From Neckera pumila (taxonomy: Eukaryota; Streptophyta; Bryopsida; Hypnales; Neckeraceae), in assembly GCA_963969595.1 (NCBI GenBank), contig OZ018409.1, positions 45,273,282 to 45,337,281 of the forward strand: a stretch of DNA of 64,000 bases, in the 5' to 3' direction. The position numbers and the translations under genes are program-made. Positions 1-12,299 of this stretch are shown here, piece by piece; the first letter of the stretch is position 1; each line of letters begins with the position of its first letter. The notes under the pieces were generated by a model. That model was not told where the DNA came from. It saw only the letters and a list, made by a program, of their open reading frames with translations, and searched no databases.

Positions 1-2432
1 TAGTAGATTTCTTGGTCAAAATCTCCGTTCTTGGCCTGCGGATCGCTTGTAATCTCAGTTTATGGTTTTATCTGCAGTGGCACATGACTTCTTTTCTATC
101 CTCTAATTTCTATTCTAAGTATTTCACATGCCCTTCAAAAGTCTATTTCTAGGTGGTTTTGTGGTTCGGCCATAAGGCTTAACTCCACCTGAACCGTCAA
201 ATATTCTTTCAATTGCTTAAATAGACTGAATATTAGCTCATAATAGTAATTAGAGTGGTTCTGGTTTTTTTCGGTCAAATCATATTTCATTTGTAGTGAT
301 TTCTCCCAAATATCACGTGAATATACTCATATTATCTTTTTAACCCTAATTAACCCTAAATATGAGCAAAAAGCAAAAAAAAGCAAATTTTGAGGTTCAA
401 GTGCTAACTTGGGGGCTCACATGTTATAATAAAATTATGCAATATTATCTATTCTTCATTTGTATTTATAAAAGGTATTTTATGAATCAAAATTACCAAA
501 AATTATTTTAAAATTTATCCTTTTTTTAGATCAAATTGATATAAATTTCTTTTTGGACATAGACTACTTTTAAATTACAATAATTCTACAAAAATCAACA
601 TCTATAGGTTCAATGTAATTCTTTGATTAAAAAATGATTAAAATTCATTAATCAAATATACAAAAGATAAACTTGGGTTAAATTTCAAAAGATTGGAATG
701 CATTTTGGACAAATATTTTCAAAATTTGCCACTTTTAGAGGGTTTTGTAAGAAACACCTACTATTTTGTCTCAAACAGCCTACTTCTATGAATACTATAA
801 CTTTTGAAATAACATTTTAAAAAATAAACTAGAATATGAAAATTTTTATAAAGCATTGAAAATAATAAATCTCTAAAAGCTCAAGCCTATAAAAATATAT
901 CTCTAAAAGGAGTGCACTAAAAAAAAGCAATGAAAAATGCCAAAAATTGGATACTTTGATGTTTGATTTATAGAAAATTATAAAAAACCTCAAAAAAATA
1001 TACTAAAAATTGTCCATTTTTCCTCAGTTAAAGGTTCTCATTTTCAACCATTTGTATCCTTTGGAAATAAAATTGTATTCTCTGCACTTGCTCAAAGGTG
1101 GTACATGTTGGGCACATGTGGAAGGTGGATACAAGATTGTTGCTTATATAACTTTAATAGAAGACATCATCTCCTAATATTGACCTTCAAGTTTGGTTTT
1201 TTGGGTTGAAAATAATACTCCCCCCTCCAAATGGCAAAAGTAGAGATCCACTCAAGAGATATTTAAAAATAACAAACTAATCTTTAAAAAGTGCAAAAGA
1301 TTATTTAATATCTACAAGTACTATATGTATGTACCTTCACTTCAAATTTCAAGCACTTGGAATGTATACAACAAAAGTTATTGCTGGAAACCACCTCTCT
1401 AAAGCCAAAGGGACAAAGAAAAAACAAGTGTTTCTTGCAATCACTCTTAGAGTAGTGAAAAAAATTAAAAAAAATTAAAATTCAATTGTACAAACTTACG
1501 TTAGGCTCCTACAAAAATTGGTTGAAAAAATTCAGAAGCTTTGACTTGACTAAAAGATTATAGCGTTTGAAGGTAGAAGACTTTTTTTTCTAACTTTGTC
1601 CAATAAGCTCAGCCAATGAACTCCTCCTAGAGTGAGATTTTTGCATTATACAATTGTATATGAGATTTTTTTATAGTTGCATCTTATATTATATTTGTTA
1701 CATACCAACCAAATTTCAAAGGTAAGAAAAGGAATTTTGCAAATGTAGCCAAAGCTGCCGGCCTTGCCTTAAAACTTTAGGATGCATAACTTTGAATCCA
1801 AGCACTTGGTTCAAAAAAAGTATATTAAAGACAAGGCATTATATGTCTACCACTTGTATGAAAATTTCCAAAAAAGTTGTTCAAAATTGACTTTGTAGGA
1901 ACCTACACAAATTTACAATTAGTTGTTTAGGAATTAATCATGGTTAATATAATTTGAATTGTCATTGCCAAAGATGATTGACATGTAAAACATTAAAATA
2001 ATTTCAATCAAATGATTTTATACTATATTTCATGACTTCTTGTATTTGTAAGAAATAGGCTCTCAAACATCCATTTTCAAATTTTCACGGAATTCTACCA
2101 ATGTAGTTATGTATTGTACAATGAAACCTCTTTAGTACTTAACCCCTAACAACCCAATGCACCAAGTTTTGGTGTTGAAAATACTTTGAAGTTTAATAAA
2201 ATCTAGCAAATTTGCAATTTTTAACAATTTATATTTTTGAAAATTCTTTTGAAGTCTAGTTTTAGCATCAAAAGTCTGATTTTGAATATGATTGATTATA
2301 ATTATGATTTGTGCAAAGGTATCCATTGCAATCTTGACTTTCTATAGTACTAAGGGCTCTTAGAGATGAGCCTCAAATACATTAGATCTTGGAGAAAATA
2401 TCACATCAAAAATTTGTTTAAAAAAATTATAG
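1..2432. other. AT-rich intergenic DNA, no gene seen
   Basis: This stretch is strongly AT-rich with many A and T runs and no convincing reading frame on either strand. Around 1,480-1,900 there is diffuse similarity to the interior of the TTAA-flanked element at 6,100-7,029: a run like AAAAAATTCAGAA followed by a 'ttgac..aaaagattatagc.tttgaa' pattern. This may be an older relic of the same family. A lone TTAACCCCTAAC terminus lies at 2,139-2,150 with no partner found downstream. Confidence 0.6.
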
Positions 2433-2719
2433 AGTCACTAGAAGAAAAACTTGTCCGCCACAACTGGCCATATGCAACTCATATGCAATTAAGTGTCCTA
2501 TACAACTATCCTGCAACTGTAATTTTCTCTATTTGCACCAACTTTGGCATGTACGTTGTTGTATTTGCAAAGTAGCTATACAATGAAATGCTAAGTTATA
2601 GAACTGTAACAGAATAGTCATTCAAAATGAACGTGAAGAATTCTACATCTACTATTCATTAGAGTTGTTGATGTGGACAACTCTAAATTTTGTGGAGTTC
2701 ACTCTGTCAAAGCCTAGTT

Positions 2720-3065
2720 GCATATTATCCAAATTTGATTACAATTTCACTAGAAAACAACTATAGTTCAACTAGAAAACAACTAGAGTTTGACTAGTAG
2801 AAAACAACTATTATGGCAACTACAAATCAACTTAGAAACAACTACAAAACAACTAGAATTCAACTACAAAACAACTACAAAACAACTACAAGAAAACTAT
2901 TCACGCAACTAAAAAACAACTATAATACATTTAAAAATGACAAGATGGCAACTAGAAAATGACCACATGGTGACTTAGAAAACAACTACAAAATGATTGG
3001 AAAACTAGTACAGACAATTAGTACGACTTACAAACAACTACAGAACAATTGTAGTTAGAGTTGTT
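2720..3065. repeat. Left subterminal CAACTA repeat array of CACTA copy 1
   Basis: Degenerate tandem copies of CAACTA spaced by A-rich linkers (for example ACAACTACAAAACAACTA) fill this interval. Their position just inside a CACTA terminus suggests subterminal transposase-binding repeats. The assignment is by analogy with En/Spm TNPA sites. Confidence 0.7.
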
Positions 3066-3260
3066 AGTTGAAATGTTGTGGAACTTGTTTATCAACTATA
3101 ATTGAACAACCTTGTTTTGCTATCGTCTTGTGGCTGCAAGTTCACCATGTATTCTTCTGTTGCATGAGATGCAAAAGATGCAATGTATCATTTCCCTACA
3201 TCAAGTTCATTTTGGTTCAAAACCACATGGTTCAAAACCACATTTTGGTTCAAAACCACT

Positions 3261-4090
3261 TTAACCCCTAATTGCCTAAGCAACCAAATATGGTTGCTCC
3301 AAAATTTTAGGCTCGTTTGGACATGGGCAGTTAAATTCCTGTGATCGGTTAAAAAAATCTTACAAGCAGTTTTGAAGGTTAACTATTGGAAACTTTTATT
3401 TTTCACTAAAAAAGGTAAATATTTGATTTTTGAGAAGTCCTCAAAGGCATATATGTATCATTAGTGAAAGAGTAAAGCTTGCCAATTTTACTTGATTTCT
3501 TGGCTTTGAACAAAGCTTGCCAATTTCACTTGATTTAAAATCTAAAAAGTTGTACTTATCCAATTATCCATTTGCTTTGAAAATGGTCCCAATGGAAAGT
3601 GTAAAGTGTTTTCATGATTTTTACCATTGAAAATTTAAACATGCAAGTGTTGATTTGGAGTTATTTACAATTTTTACTTATCAAATAAAATTGCGTTTTG
3701 ACAACTACAAGGTGGATTGTGTAATGAGTTTGATAGCTCTTCATTTGAACTTAAGTTTTTTAGAAGTGCATTTTAGTATGCTAACGCAATTTCAAATTGT
3801 TCATATCACATCCAACCCCAAGAAATTCTTATATGCAAATTTCTCAAACATTGTGGAGAATGGCAGCATACTAAAAATAGGATACTTACATTTCTCTTGT
3901 TACAATCTCACAACTCCTATGTAATTTTACACTCAAAATTGTTAAGCACACTAATAAGCAAGCTCTCTAAACATGTATATGGTTAGATTTTGAAAAACAA
4001 ACAATTTGTTGCATTGGAGATAACTATAAGCTCATGCTCTTTTTTCAAAGGAAAAACACATTTGGAAAGGCTCAGGCACTTAGGGGTTAA
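3261..4090. mobile_element. TTAA-flanked element with CCCCTAA termini (copy B), nested in CACTA copy 1
   Basis: The left boundary is TTAA (3,261-3,264) followed by CCCCTAATTGCCTAAGC. The right boundary is GCTCAGGCACTTAGGGG followed by TTAA (4,087-4,090). The reverse complement of the right end, CCCCTAAGTGCCTGAGC, matches the left end at 15 of 17 positions. A body of 822 bp lies between two TTAA tetranucleotides. TTAA duplication with C-rich ends is the signature of piggyBac-like elements, but I see no transposase, and the superfamily call is inference. The short reading frame inside (3,655-3,924) looks incidental. Confidence 0.65.
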
Positions 4091-4899
4091 AACACCAAAT
4101 AATGGCTATTATGTTTTATAATAAAATTTATCCATAATCTGCATGCTATGTGTACTTCATTTCTAATTGCCTTTTTGTTTCATAAACGGCAAAAAATTGC
4201 ATACATTTGTGTATGAGGTCTTTTTGAATTAAGGGATAGTGCAAAGATTGTTTCAAATTTTTGAACAATAAAACGGTATTTGAGTTACAAAGGTCTCAAT
4301 ATCAAAGATGCTAAGAGACTCTCTTCTATAAATAAATCTATGGCTTTGATCAAAGATGGAATAGTCGGAAGAGGAGGCACATCCTTTGCAGCGATGTTGA
4401 CAAACACATCTGACGTGTCTACAAATCTCTATCAAGCACAAGTTTTTTTTTTATGTAATACTACTTTTCAACTTTCTTTCCTTGCATCATCTAAAAAAAA
4501 ATATTTCAATAATATATTTTTATATTCACCATATACAATGAGGATGGACGAAATTAAAAGAAGATGCGAGAAAAATGTCAAAGAAAATGCTCTTTCCAAT
4601 TTCTCTTTAAAAATTTGTTCATAACTTTTGATGAAATACTTGAAATCTTCAACAAATTTTTGAAGATAAAAGCTTTTTTGTTTTTCCAACTTTTCATAGT
4701 TTGAAGTTTTTAAAGAAAAACAATCTACTATGCCTAAATGCGGTCTGACATTTTACTTTAATATAATTCCTGCATTTTATTTATCCCATATTGTTTGTCA
4801 TACCTCCTACCACCCCACTTGTATAAATATCTTGTCTTCTTAACACTCTATAATCACAATTAAGTGGCCTTTGGAGTTACTTGACATAATTGTCCAATG

Positions 4900-4990
4900 T
4901 GGTGAGTATTGTATGATATATGGTATATTTTGTATGGTGTATCATATGTGGTGTATGATGTACTATATATGATATATTGTGTACAACACG
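4900..4990. repeat. TATG/GTAT-rich imperfect microsatellite
   Basis: Imperfect tandem repetition of short words such as TATGGTGTA and GATATA lies inside the CACTA element. It has no coding potential. Confidence 0.5.
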
Positions 4991-5034
4991 TTTTATAAGA
5001 CATTATGATTCAAAAATGAATTGTATACTAGTTG

Positions 5035-5520
5035 ATTTCAGTTGCAAATGAATTGTAAAACATTTATATGTGGTCAACTACAACTTCCAAAGAAGTTGCA
5101 CAAATGTATATTAAGATGCAAAGGAAGTAAAATGTAGTTCCAAACCGGTTGCTTACATGATTTACAAGTCACAAATAAATTGCACAAATTTATCATTAAG
5201 ATGCATAGGAGGTAAAATGTAGTTGCAAACAAGTTGCACACATGATTTACGAGTCACCAATAAGTTGCAAAAAAGTTTTTAACACCTATAAAGTAATTAC
5301 AAAAGTTGTAGAAAAGTCATAACCTGGTTGCAAACCAGTTGGCAAGAAGTGTCAAACATGTTGTAAATGAGTCGCAAACTGCTTACGGCTACATTGTCCC
5401 ATAATCCTACATATACCTAAAGCAGTTGCAAAGTAGTTGAAGGTAAGTTGAAATGAAGTTGCAAACCAATCGCATCAAAGTCACAAGAAAGTCACAAGCA
5501 AGTTGCAACTTAGTTACCAA
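5035..5520. repeat. Right subterminal AGTTGCA repeat array of CACTA copy 1
   Basis: About twenty degenerate copies of AGTTGCA or GTTGCAAA are interspersed with spacers and approach the right terminus at 5,757. They carry the CAACT core inverted relative to the left-end array, as expected for mirrored subterminal binding sites. Confidence 0.7.
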
Positions 5521-6099
5521 CCTCAAGCGGCAGTGAATACCACATAAGCAGCCATGTCATAAAGCGTAGCAATGAAGTTCCAAATAAGCTGCCAAATGAG
5601 AAACAATCCATTCCACCTTGCAACTACGATGCAGCTAAAAAACTTGTCCAAAGCAACTAGAGGCCTCCAAAATATCACCAGTTGCAAACATCCGAAACCA
5701 TGCAATTCAAAACCAGTTGTTTTTTGTAGCTGTAAAATCCCTCTATTTCTTCTAGTGAGTAGATTTTGAGAAGCCATTAATTGATTCGTGTTATGTATAT
5801 TAGGCCTTTTAACTTCATATTTTTTGGATGATCAACTTTTTAGATTTGGCATATGAAAAGCGGATTGAAAAACTTCAAATCACTTTTGCAATTTCAACCC
5901 TCATGATCAAACATTATAATCTTTCAAACTCTAAGTGATATTGTTGTGTTTTCTTTTCCCAATTCCCATATGATCTTTAACATGTCTAGTTTGAATATGT
6001 ATGGTTACAATTCCAAAAAAATTGATACAACTTGTCAAAATGTTGGCTTCTTCTTCAATTTAGAACAAATTTAAGAAGCCCTTTAAAGGCCTTGGACAC

Positions 6100-7029
6100 T
6101 TAACCCCTAAAGGTCAGAGACTATGTTTTCACCAAAAACACTCCAAAACTGCCATTTCTAGTACAAGTACCAAATTTTAGAAAAAAAACATTTTTGGACA
6201 TATACAACCATAGAATCTTGTAGTAAACTTGTTTGAGAATATGTAGAAAAAATTTCAGAATTTTTCACCATGTAGATTGCAAGATATTAGCATTTGAATT
6301 GACAAAAATCTTTTTTTTGGCCCTGTGAAAAATCAGGCAGCTGCACTTCACAAGTTCACATTTAAATAAAAAAATGTCCAAAATAATGGTTACACCTTGG
6401 ATTCATTCTTCAAAGCAAGTTGGCTACATTCTTGAAAATTTTCAGATCATTTGAAATTGTACAACATATAGGAAAAAAATAGGTTGTAGAAAGAAGTAAA
6501 GAATGATTCAAAACACTAAATTGTTTAGAATTTAATTATGGAATTGAAAAATTTCAATTCCAACGGTTGAAATTTTGTAATAATAAATAAACATCCTATC
6601 TTTTATTTTTTTCAAAAAATATTAAAAGCTGAGTTAAATAAAGGACTTCAAAATTTATTTTAATGTAGCGAATCCATAACTGCCCGCAAACTAGAACACC
6701 TCATAATTCTCATCTCATAAATCAAAATGGAATAATTCAAAGATTTCCATATATATATAAATCTAGAAAACCAATTTCAAATTTTTTTTTTTTTAAAAGT
6801 GATTTTTCAGAAATTTTTGGAGCTGCCCGCCACCCGTTGAAAATGAAACATCATCCAATAAGTTTTTAACCATGCAGTCAGAAGTTTTGAAAACTGTTGG
6901 ACCTTAAGCTATTCCTTAGGCACACATTGTGTGAAATTTCCAAAGAAAAAAAATAAAATGTCTGTTTGTAGTGAGCTGCCCAAAATCGCTATGTTGACAA
7001 AAAATGCCGTTTGGTCCTTTAGGGGTTAA
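6100..7029. mobile_element. TTAA-flanked element with CCCCTAAAGG termini (copy A)
   Basis: The left end is TTAA (6,100-6,103) then CCCCTAAAGGTC. The right end is GGTCCTTTAGGGG then TTAA (7,026-7,029). The inverted ends match over CCCCTAAAGG and the flanking TTAA is perfect. The body is 922 bp. Its first ~350 bp reappears in the same orientation at 63,650-64,000 with scattered mismatches, beginning at the same TTAA/CCCC junction, which independently fixes the left boundary. No transposase frame is visible. It is probably a non-autonomous, piggyBac-like or other TTAA-targeting element. Confidence 0.75.
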
Positions 7030-9400
7030 GGATTAAAGGTCTATAGGGAATTATACATATGATCATTAAAGTGTTGTAAATGATTTCTTGAATATAAATT
7101 ATGTACTAAAATATATTAAGACTGAAATCTATATTGGTATTTGTATTGTCAATTTAAAATCAATATTTTTCATTTGTATTCTCATGTCATTTTAATATTT
7201 AAACTTCACCATGCCCACAATATAGTACCATATGTGTAGAATATATGACCAATTTGTTAGTAGCTACAAGAGTGCAGAAAAGATGTAGAAGTTGCAAATT
7301 TGCAATAATGATCCAAATTAAAAATGACATATGTCAATGATTATTTGAATCTTGCCAATATATATAAATTTTCCTTTTTATTACTAATATTGTATATCTC
7401 AATTGATGCACCTTTAGGGTTAAATACATTTATAGAAAAATGTAGCTAGTATTCAAAATTCCTTCAAGAATTAACCTTACCACAAGTGATACGTGCTTCT
7501 ACTATTTTACTATGATATATTCAACACCTTGAATCTTGAATGTGCAAATTTTTTGAAAATATGCTATAGTCAATGATAACACATCTAGTGCACAAAATAT
7601 ATTTGGAATGTATAATAGAGAAAGATATTTGAAACTAAGATGTTTGACCATTTCTTCCTAGCAACACTCATTTATCCTATTAGTGCATGTGATAATAATT
7701 TTTAAAGTCATATTATTTTAAACTAGTGGAGGTTGAAATACAAATAGTCTATATTTGCTATATTAGTGTATAGTGTCATGACTTGCTGTCATGATTTCAT
7801 CCACTAAACTGGTCATGTACATTTATCCTTATACATTTTCATCCAAAATGTGAAAGCAATCTTGAGTATAAAATCAAATGCATTCAAATTTAAAGAAAAT
7901 GTTGAGTTTCTTGTTGCAAAAACTGCACTAATTTTACTATTTTTTGTAAACATCAAAAATTCAAGATGGAAACTTCATGGCAAATATTTAATTAAAGTTG
8001 GAAAATAGAACCAATAGATGCTAAAACAAGAATATTTCTAAAAATTCTGTATATTTTTCTCTCCATATAATTTTTTTTCATATAAAAAATTAGTATCCCT
8101 AATATTCTGGCATCTGCTTTAGATTTAATTTTTGCCAATTCTAATATCTAGATATGATACTAGTTGTAGTAATTTTCACATCTTTTTATATTAAAAAGCC
8201 CCCAAAGTTGAATAGCTTTGCCTATGTTATAGGTTTTAAGAAATCATATAATTAGGTTTCAAATGCTATTATTGTCCTAGGAAAATATTCATTTCATATA
8301 TATAATTATATTTTTGGATTCCTTGTTGAAAGAGCTACAAGATTTTCTACATTGAAATAAATTATATCCCTTGACATTGGGCTTAAATGCATTATAAGTG
8401 ATTAGAGCCATTAAAATATAGGAGTTGTGTACATAGGAAAAAGACCCAAAATTTTATAAGTAAGACTAATTTTGCTTCCAAACAATGTTTACAAAGAAGG
8501 CCACTAGTTAGTTCATTATTAGCGAGGGGCTTTTGGAAAAATAAACAATTGGACATTTGGGTGTGAAAATGGAAAATCTGATATTGGAGAAAAGATTTCA
8601 GGTAAGACTGGCAACAATTTGTGAGCAAAAATAAAAGGTGGATGTGTAGCTATTTTTTTTCAATGAAATTTTCAAATTTTAGTCAAATTGTCTTCCTATT
8701 TCAAATCCAAAGCTAGTACCTAAATTGCTAGAGGCGGATATGGTCTTGGGTAGTGTAAATATATATTTAGTGTTGATTGTTGAGGGGCTTGGAGTGCTTG
8801 GATACAGCGGGGGCAAGTATTGCTTAGGGTTGGTTGTGTCTAACGAATGTAATGAATTTTGGAGTTTAGTTTGAAGATTGGCACGTCTTTGAAAAAAGAT
8901 GATTGTAGCCTTTCTCAAATTTGAAGTTGAAGGAAATTGTTGATGAGAATTTGATACTAGAGATACTAGGGTTTGATACTAGAGAATGAACCAAGGAATT
9001 TTGATCGGGGATTCTTTTTTACAATAGAATCTGTGTTTTGATAGTACTCCACTAGCATTAAAGCTTGAGGGATGTCAGTGCATTTGTTGCTTTCTATCAG
9101 AATTGGCAAAATTTTGCCAAAAATAAAAGCCTTGATTTTGATAAAGAGAGGATGCTACCCAGTTCCTGTCTACAAAGAAGAGGCAAATAATTGGGCTTCC
9201 AAATTAATAGGATAATTTAGTATGTTGTATTGTACAATACATTTCTTTGCAAATTGTGTAGTTGATACACAATCCGCAAAGCTTTGACTTTGACAATCAT
9301 GACAACAAGCCAACATCCAAAAGAAAGCTAACTATTTATGTATAGTGCTCTACTAAAAGTTTTTGCTTCTGCAATTAAGACCACTCTATTTCTTGGCATA
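7030..9400. other. AT-rich intergenic DNA, no gene seen
   Basis: Only short chance reading frames (for example 8,392-8,628 and 8,679-8,918 on minus) with no recognisable similarity or coding bias. I see no element boundaries here. Confidence 0.6.
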
Positions 9401-9404
9401 ATGT

Positions 9405-9650
9405 AGAATATAGATGACATTTTTTGTTTTGCACAATCAACATTCATACCTTATGCAATCCCAATTCAGCATATGAAATTTTAGTTTCAAAATCCAAAAC
9501 TCCATTTTTAGTGAATTTTTTAATTTAATTTCCATGGTTATACAAGATAGTTCATTGAAAAACATTGGTGATGAATTTTAAAAATTTGATTGCGGTAATA
9601 GGTAGGAACATCTATACACACACTTTTTTCCTCAATAAACATCTCCAAAA
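9405..9650 (+). repeat. Dispersed repeat R1, copy 1 (direct)
   Basis: Shares a long imperfect similarity with 11,570-11,830 in the same orientation. Landmarks in common are 'GCAATCC', a 'CATGGTT.T' word, 'TTGGTGATGAAT' and 'CATCCATACACACA'-like words in the same order. A third copy lies inverted at 12,130-12,295. Confidence 0.6.
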
Positions 9651-10109
9651 AAGTTTTACAATTTCCTCTATAGAAAAGTTTCAATGTTGGCATGACAATG
9701 CCCTGAGGTTGGAAAATATGTATATCTTTTTAGTAATTAGATTTTTCTATTTGCCCTTTATACTATAACTAATTCCATGCATTTGAGCATGATGGTACAA
9801 TTACTTTGTTGAAATTTATGTATTATATTATGCAAAGGAATGGAATGGTCTAGATTGCAGAAACAAAAACTTTTGGTAGGGCATTGTACAGTACTGCAAT
9901 AGTCTTACTATACAATTGACAATTATTCCTAACAAATGACTGTTTACATGGAACAAAGTAGACTGGTATGTTGAAATGCCTTTCTTATCCTCAATCATGA
10001 AGTGCAAACCTACTTTGCGTATATTAAAGCTTGATTCCTATAGTAAAATAGAAACTAATACAATTACAATTTTCCAATATTTATAAATTAAGATCGTATG
10101 TATTGCTAT

Positions 10110-11520
10110 ATTCTACAATGGAGTACCAATCAAAATGGCATATTTGAATTCGCAGTGAAAGAAATTTCAATGCTTCCAACTTTGACAGCCTCTTGAGAGC
10201 TGAAAAATTGGTATTTACCATGAAATTTTTGTCACAACATAATCTTTATATTAATAATAAGTGTGCCGAATTTCAAGGCCAAAAGATTCACCAAAAAAAA
10301 GATATTGAAAATCTACCAACATGTATAGCTGTGAAATTTTTTTCAGTGTTGCCAACTTTGATAGCCTCTCAAGGATTGAATTTTTTTTCTTACCTTGAAT
10401 TTTTTTACTAAAGAGATCATCTTTATATAAATAACATATGTGCCAAATTTCAAGATCAAAAGATTTGTGCAAAAAAAGATATTTGAAATTTACCAACATT
10501 TGTAGTTGTGAGAAACAATTTAATTACTGCCAATTTTGACACTCTCCCAAGGCTGAAAAATTGCTTATTTATCATGGATTTGTTTTTTTGCAAGATCATC
10601 TCTATATTGGTAATATGTGTACTAAATTTCAAGTTCAAAAGATTCACACACAAAACAAGATTTGAAATCTACCAACATATGTCATTGTGAGAAAAATTTC
10701 ACTACTACCAACTTTGACACTATCCCAAGGGCTGGAAAAAAACATTTAATCATGAAACTTTTTTCATAATATCACTTCTATGTTGATAACATGTGTGCCA
10801 AATTTCAAGTTCAAAGGATTCATATAAAAAAAGATATTCTAACTCTACCAGCATGTGTAGGTGTGAGAATGATTTTTTACATCCATGTGAAATCTTACCC
10901 ATAAAATGACACTTCCCAAGCGCTAAAAAATCATTTTCACAACTACACATTTTGGGTAGAATTATGCTATCTTTTTTTGTGAGAAACTTTTGAACTTGAA
11001 ATTTGGCACACATGCTATCAATATAGAGATGATCTTGCAATAACAAATCCAAGATAAATAAGCAATTTTTCAGCCCTTTGGAAGGTGTCAAAGTTCTTGG
11101 TAGTGAATCATTTTTCACAACTACACATGTTGGTAAATTTCAAATATCTTTTGTTGCACAAATCTTTTGAACTTAAAATTTGGCACTTATGTTATCAACA
11201 TGTAGATGATTTCTCAGAAAAAAAATTCAAGGCAAAAAAAAAAATTTTCAATCTTTGAGAGGCTGTCAAAGTTGGTAGCAGTGAAAAAAATTTCACAGTT
11301 ACACATGTTGGTAGATTTTCAATATCTTTTCTCTGGTGAATCTTTTGGCCTTGAAATTTAGTATACAAATTACTAACATAAAAATGATGTTGTGACAAAC
11401 ATTTCATGGTAAGATACCAATTTTCAGCTCTCAAGAGGTTGTCAAAGTTGGCAGCACTGCAATTTCTTCCATTGCAAATTTGAAAACACCATTTTGATTG
11501 GTACCCCATTGTATAGTCAG
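10110..11520. repeat. Foldback (inverted-repeat) structure made of ~178-bp tandem units
   Basis: The left arm (about 10,110-10,880) contains four to five head-to-tail units spaced roughly 172-181 bp. Each has the landmarks GTGA-AAATTT, CCAACTTTGA, CTCAAGG-CTGAAAAA, CAAATTTCAAG and CTACCAACATGT. The right arm (about 10,920-11,520) carries the same units inverted. The outermost parts match as well: 'CAATGGAGTACCAATCAAAA' at 10,117 pairs with 'TTTTGATTGGTACCCCATTG' near 11,493. Similar translations appear on plus at 10,193 and on minus at 11,509 only because of this inverted repetition. They are not genes. Confidence 0.75.
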
Positions 11521-11569
11521 ATACAGCTCATTTACAAACTGCCAATTTGAGCCATTCCTATTTTTATTG

Positions 11570-11830
11570 CATAGTATAGAAAAAAAATGGAATTTTTTGT
11601 CTTGCATAATTAAAAACCAATTTTTAGGCAATCCAAATTAAACATACCAAATTTCATTTTAAAAAAAGTTATTTTTTTTGTTTGGTGAATTTTTGAAGTC
11701 AATTCTCATGGTTTTGTATAATATTTTAAAGAAAACAATTGGTGATGAATGTTCTTAATTTGATTGCATAAATATGTAACAAACATCCATACACACATCT
11801 TTCATATTGAAAAACACCCTATTAAGTAAC
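11570..11830 (+). repeat. Dispersed repeat R1, copy 2 (direct)
   Basis: Same-orientation imperfect copy of 9,405-9,650. It lies just outside the right arm of the foldback, while copy 1 lies to the left of the left arm. Confidence 0.6.
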
Positions 11831-12129
11831 AAAAATATACACTCCTAGTAAGGGTTCAATATGAGGCGTCATGTGACCAAACTTTGTTAAAATAGATATA
11901 TTTATCAATCAACTAGATTTTGTCAAAATGAATTTACCGTCATGCTAAAATGTGAAAAATTAGTTACCATATGAGAGGAAAATAGAAAAATCTAATTATA
12001 ATAAGAGATATCTATTTTTACAACATTTGGACATTGACACCCTAATGTTAAGACCTCTATAGAAGGAATTGTAAGACTTTTTGGAAGATGCTTGCAAAGA
12101 AAACATGTGCGTAGAGATGTTCCTTATAT

Positions 12130-12295
12130 ATATATCCACAATCAAACTTAAAAAATGTATCACCAATTGTTTTCAACAAAAATTGTTTGTAAAACCATGA
12201 AAATTGACTTCAAAAATTCACCAAAAATGAAATTTTACATTTTTGAAATTGAAATTTGGTATGCTTGATTGGGATTGTGTAAAGATGCAATGATA
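12130..12295 (-). repeat. Dispersed repeat R1, copy 3 (inverted)
   Basis: The reverse complement of this interval matches copies 1 and 2. Landmarks are CACCAATTG, AAACCATGAAAATTGACTTC and GATTGGGATTG, read here on the opposite strand. With copy 2 it forms a second inverted pair around about 11,830-12,130. Confidence 0.55.
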
Positions 12296-12299
12296 ATTA

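Larger units (their letters stand above)
2436..5757. mobile_element. Non-autonomous CACTA (En/Spm-type) DNA transposon, copy 1
   Basis: The left end is CACTAGAAGAAAAAC at 2,436. The right end is TTTCTTCTAGTG, ending at 5,757. Read inward, these form a terminal inverted repeat of about 12 bp (CACTAGAAGAAA). The element is flanked by a perfect 3-bp target duplication, AGT, at 2,433-2,435 and 5,758-5,760. CACTA termini plus a 3-bp duplication are the established signature of the superfamily. The left subterminal region is dense in CAACTA motifs and the right in AGTTGCA motifs, so a CAACT core lies direct on the left and inverted on the right. That matches the subterminal transposase-binding arrays known from En/Spm. 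No transposase reading frame is visible, so I call it non-autonomous. It carries a nested TTAA-type element at 3,261-4,090. Confidence 0.85.

Noticed and set aside
2139..2150. TTAACCCCTAAC terminus of a further TTAA element
   Set aside because: No inverted TTAGGGG/TTAA partner found at a sensible distance. It may be a solo end or chance.
10193..11509. Related small proteins on plus (10,193) and minus (11,509) strands
   Set aside because: Their similarity is explained by the foldback repeat. The frames are short and start at arbitrary points.
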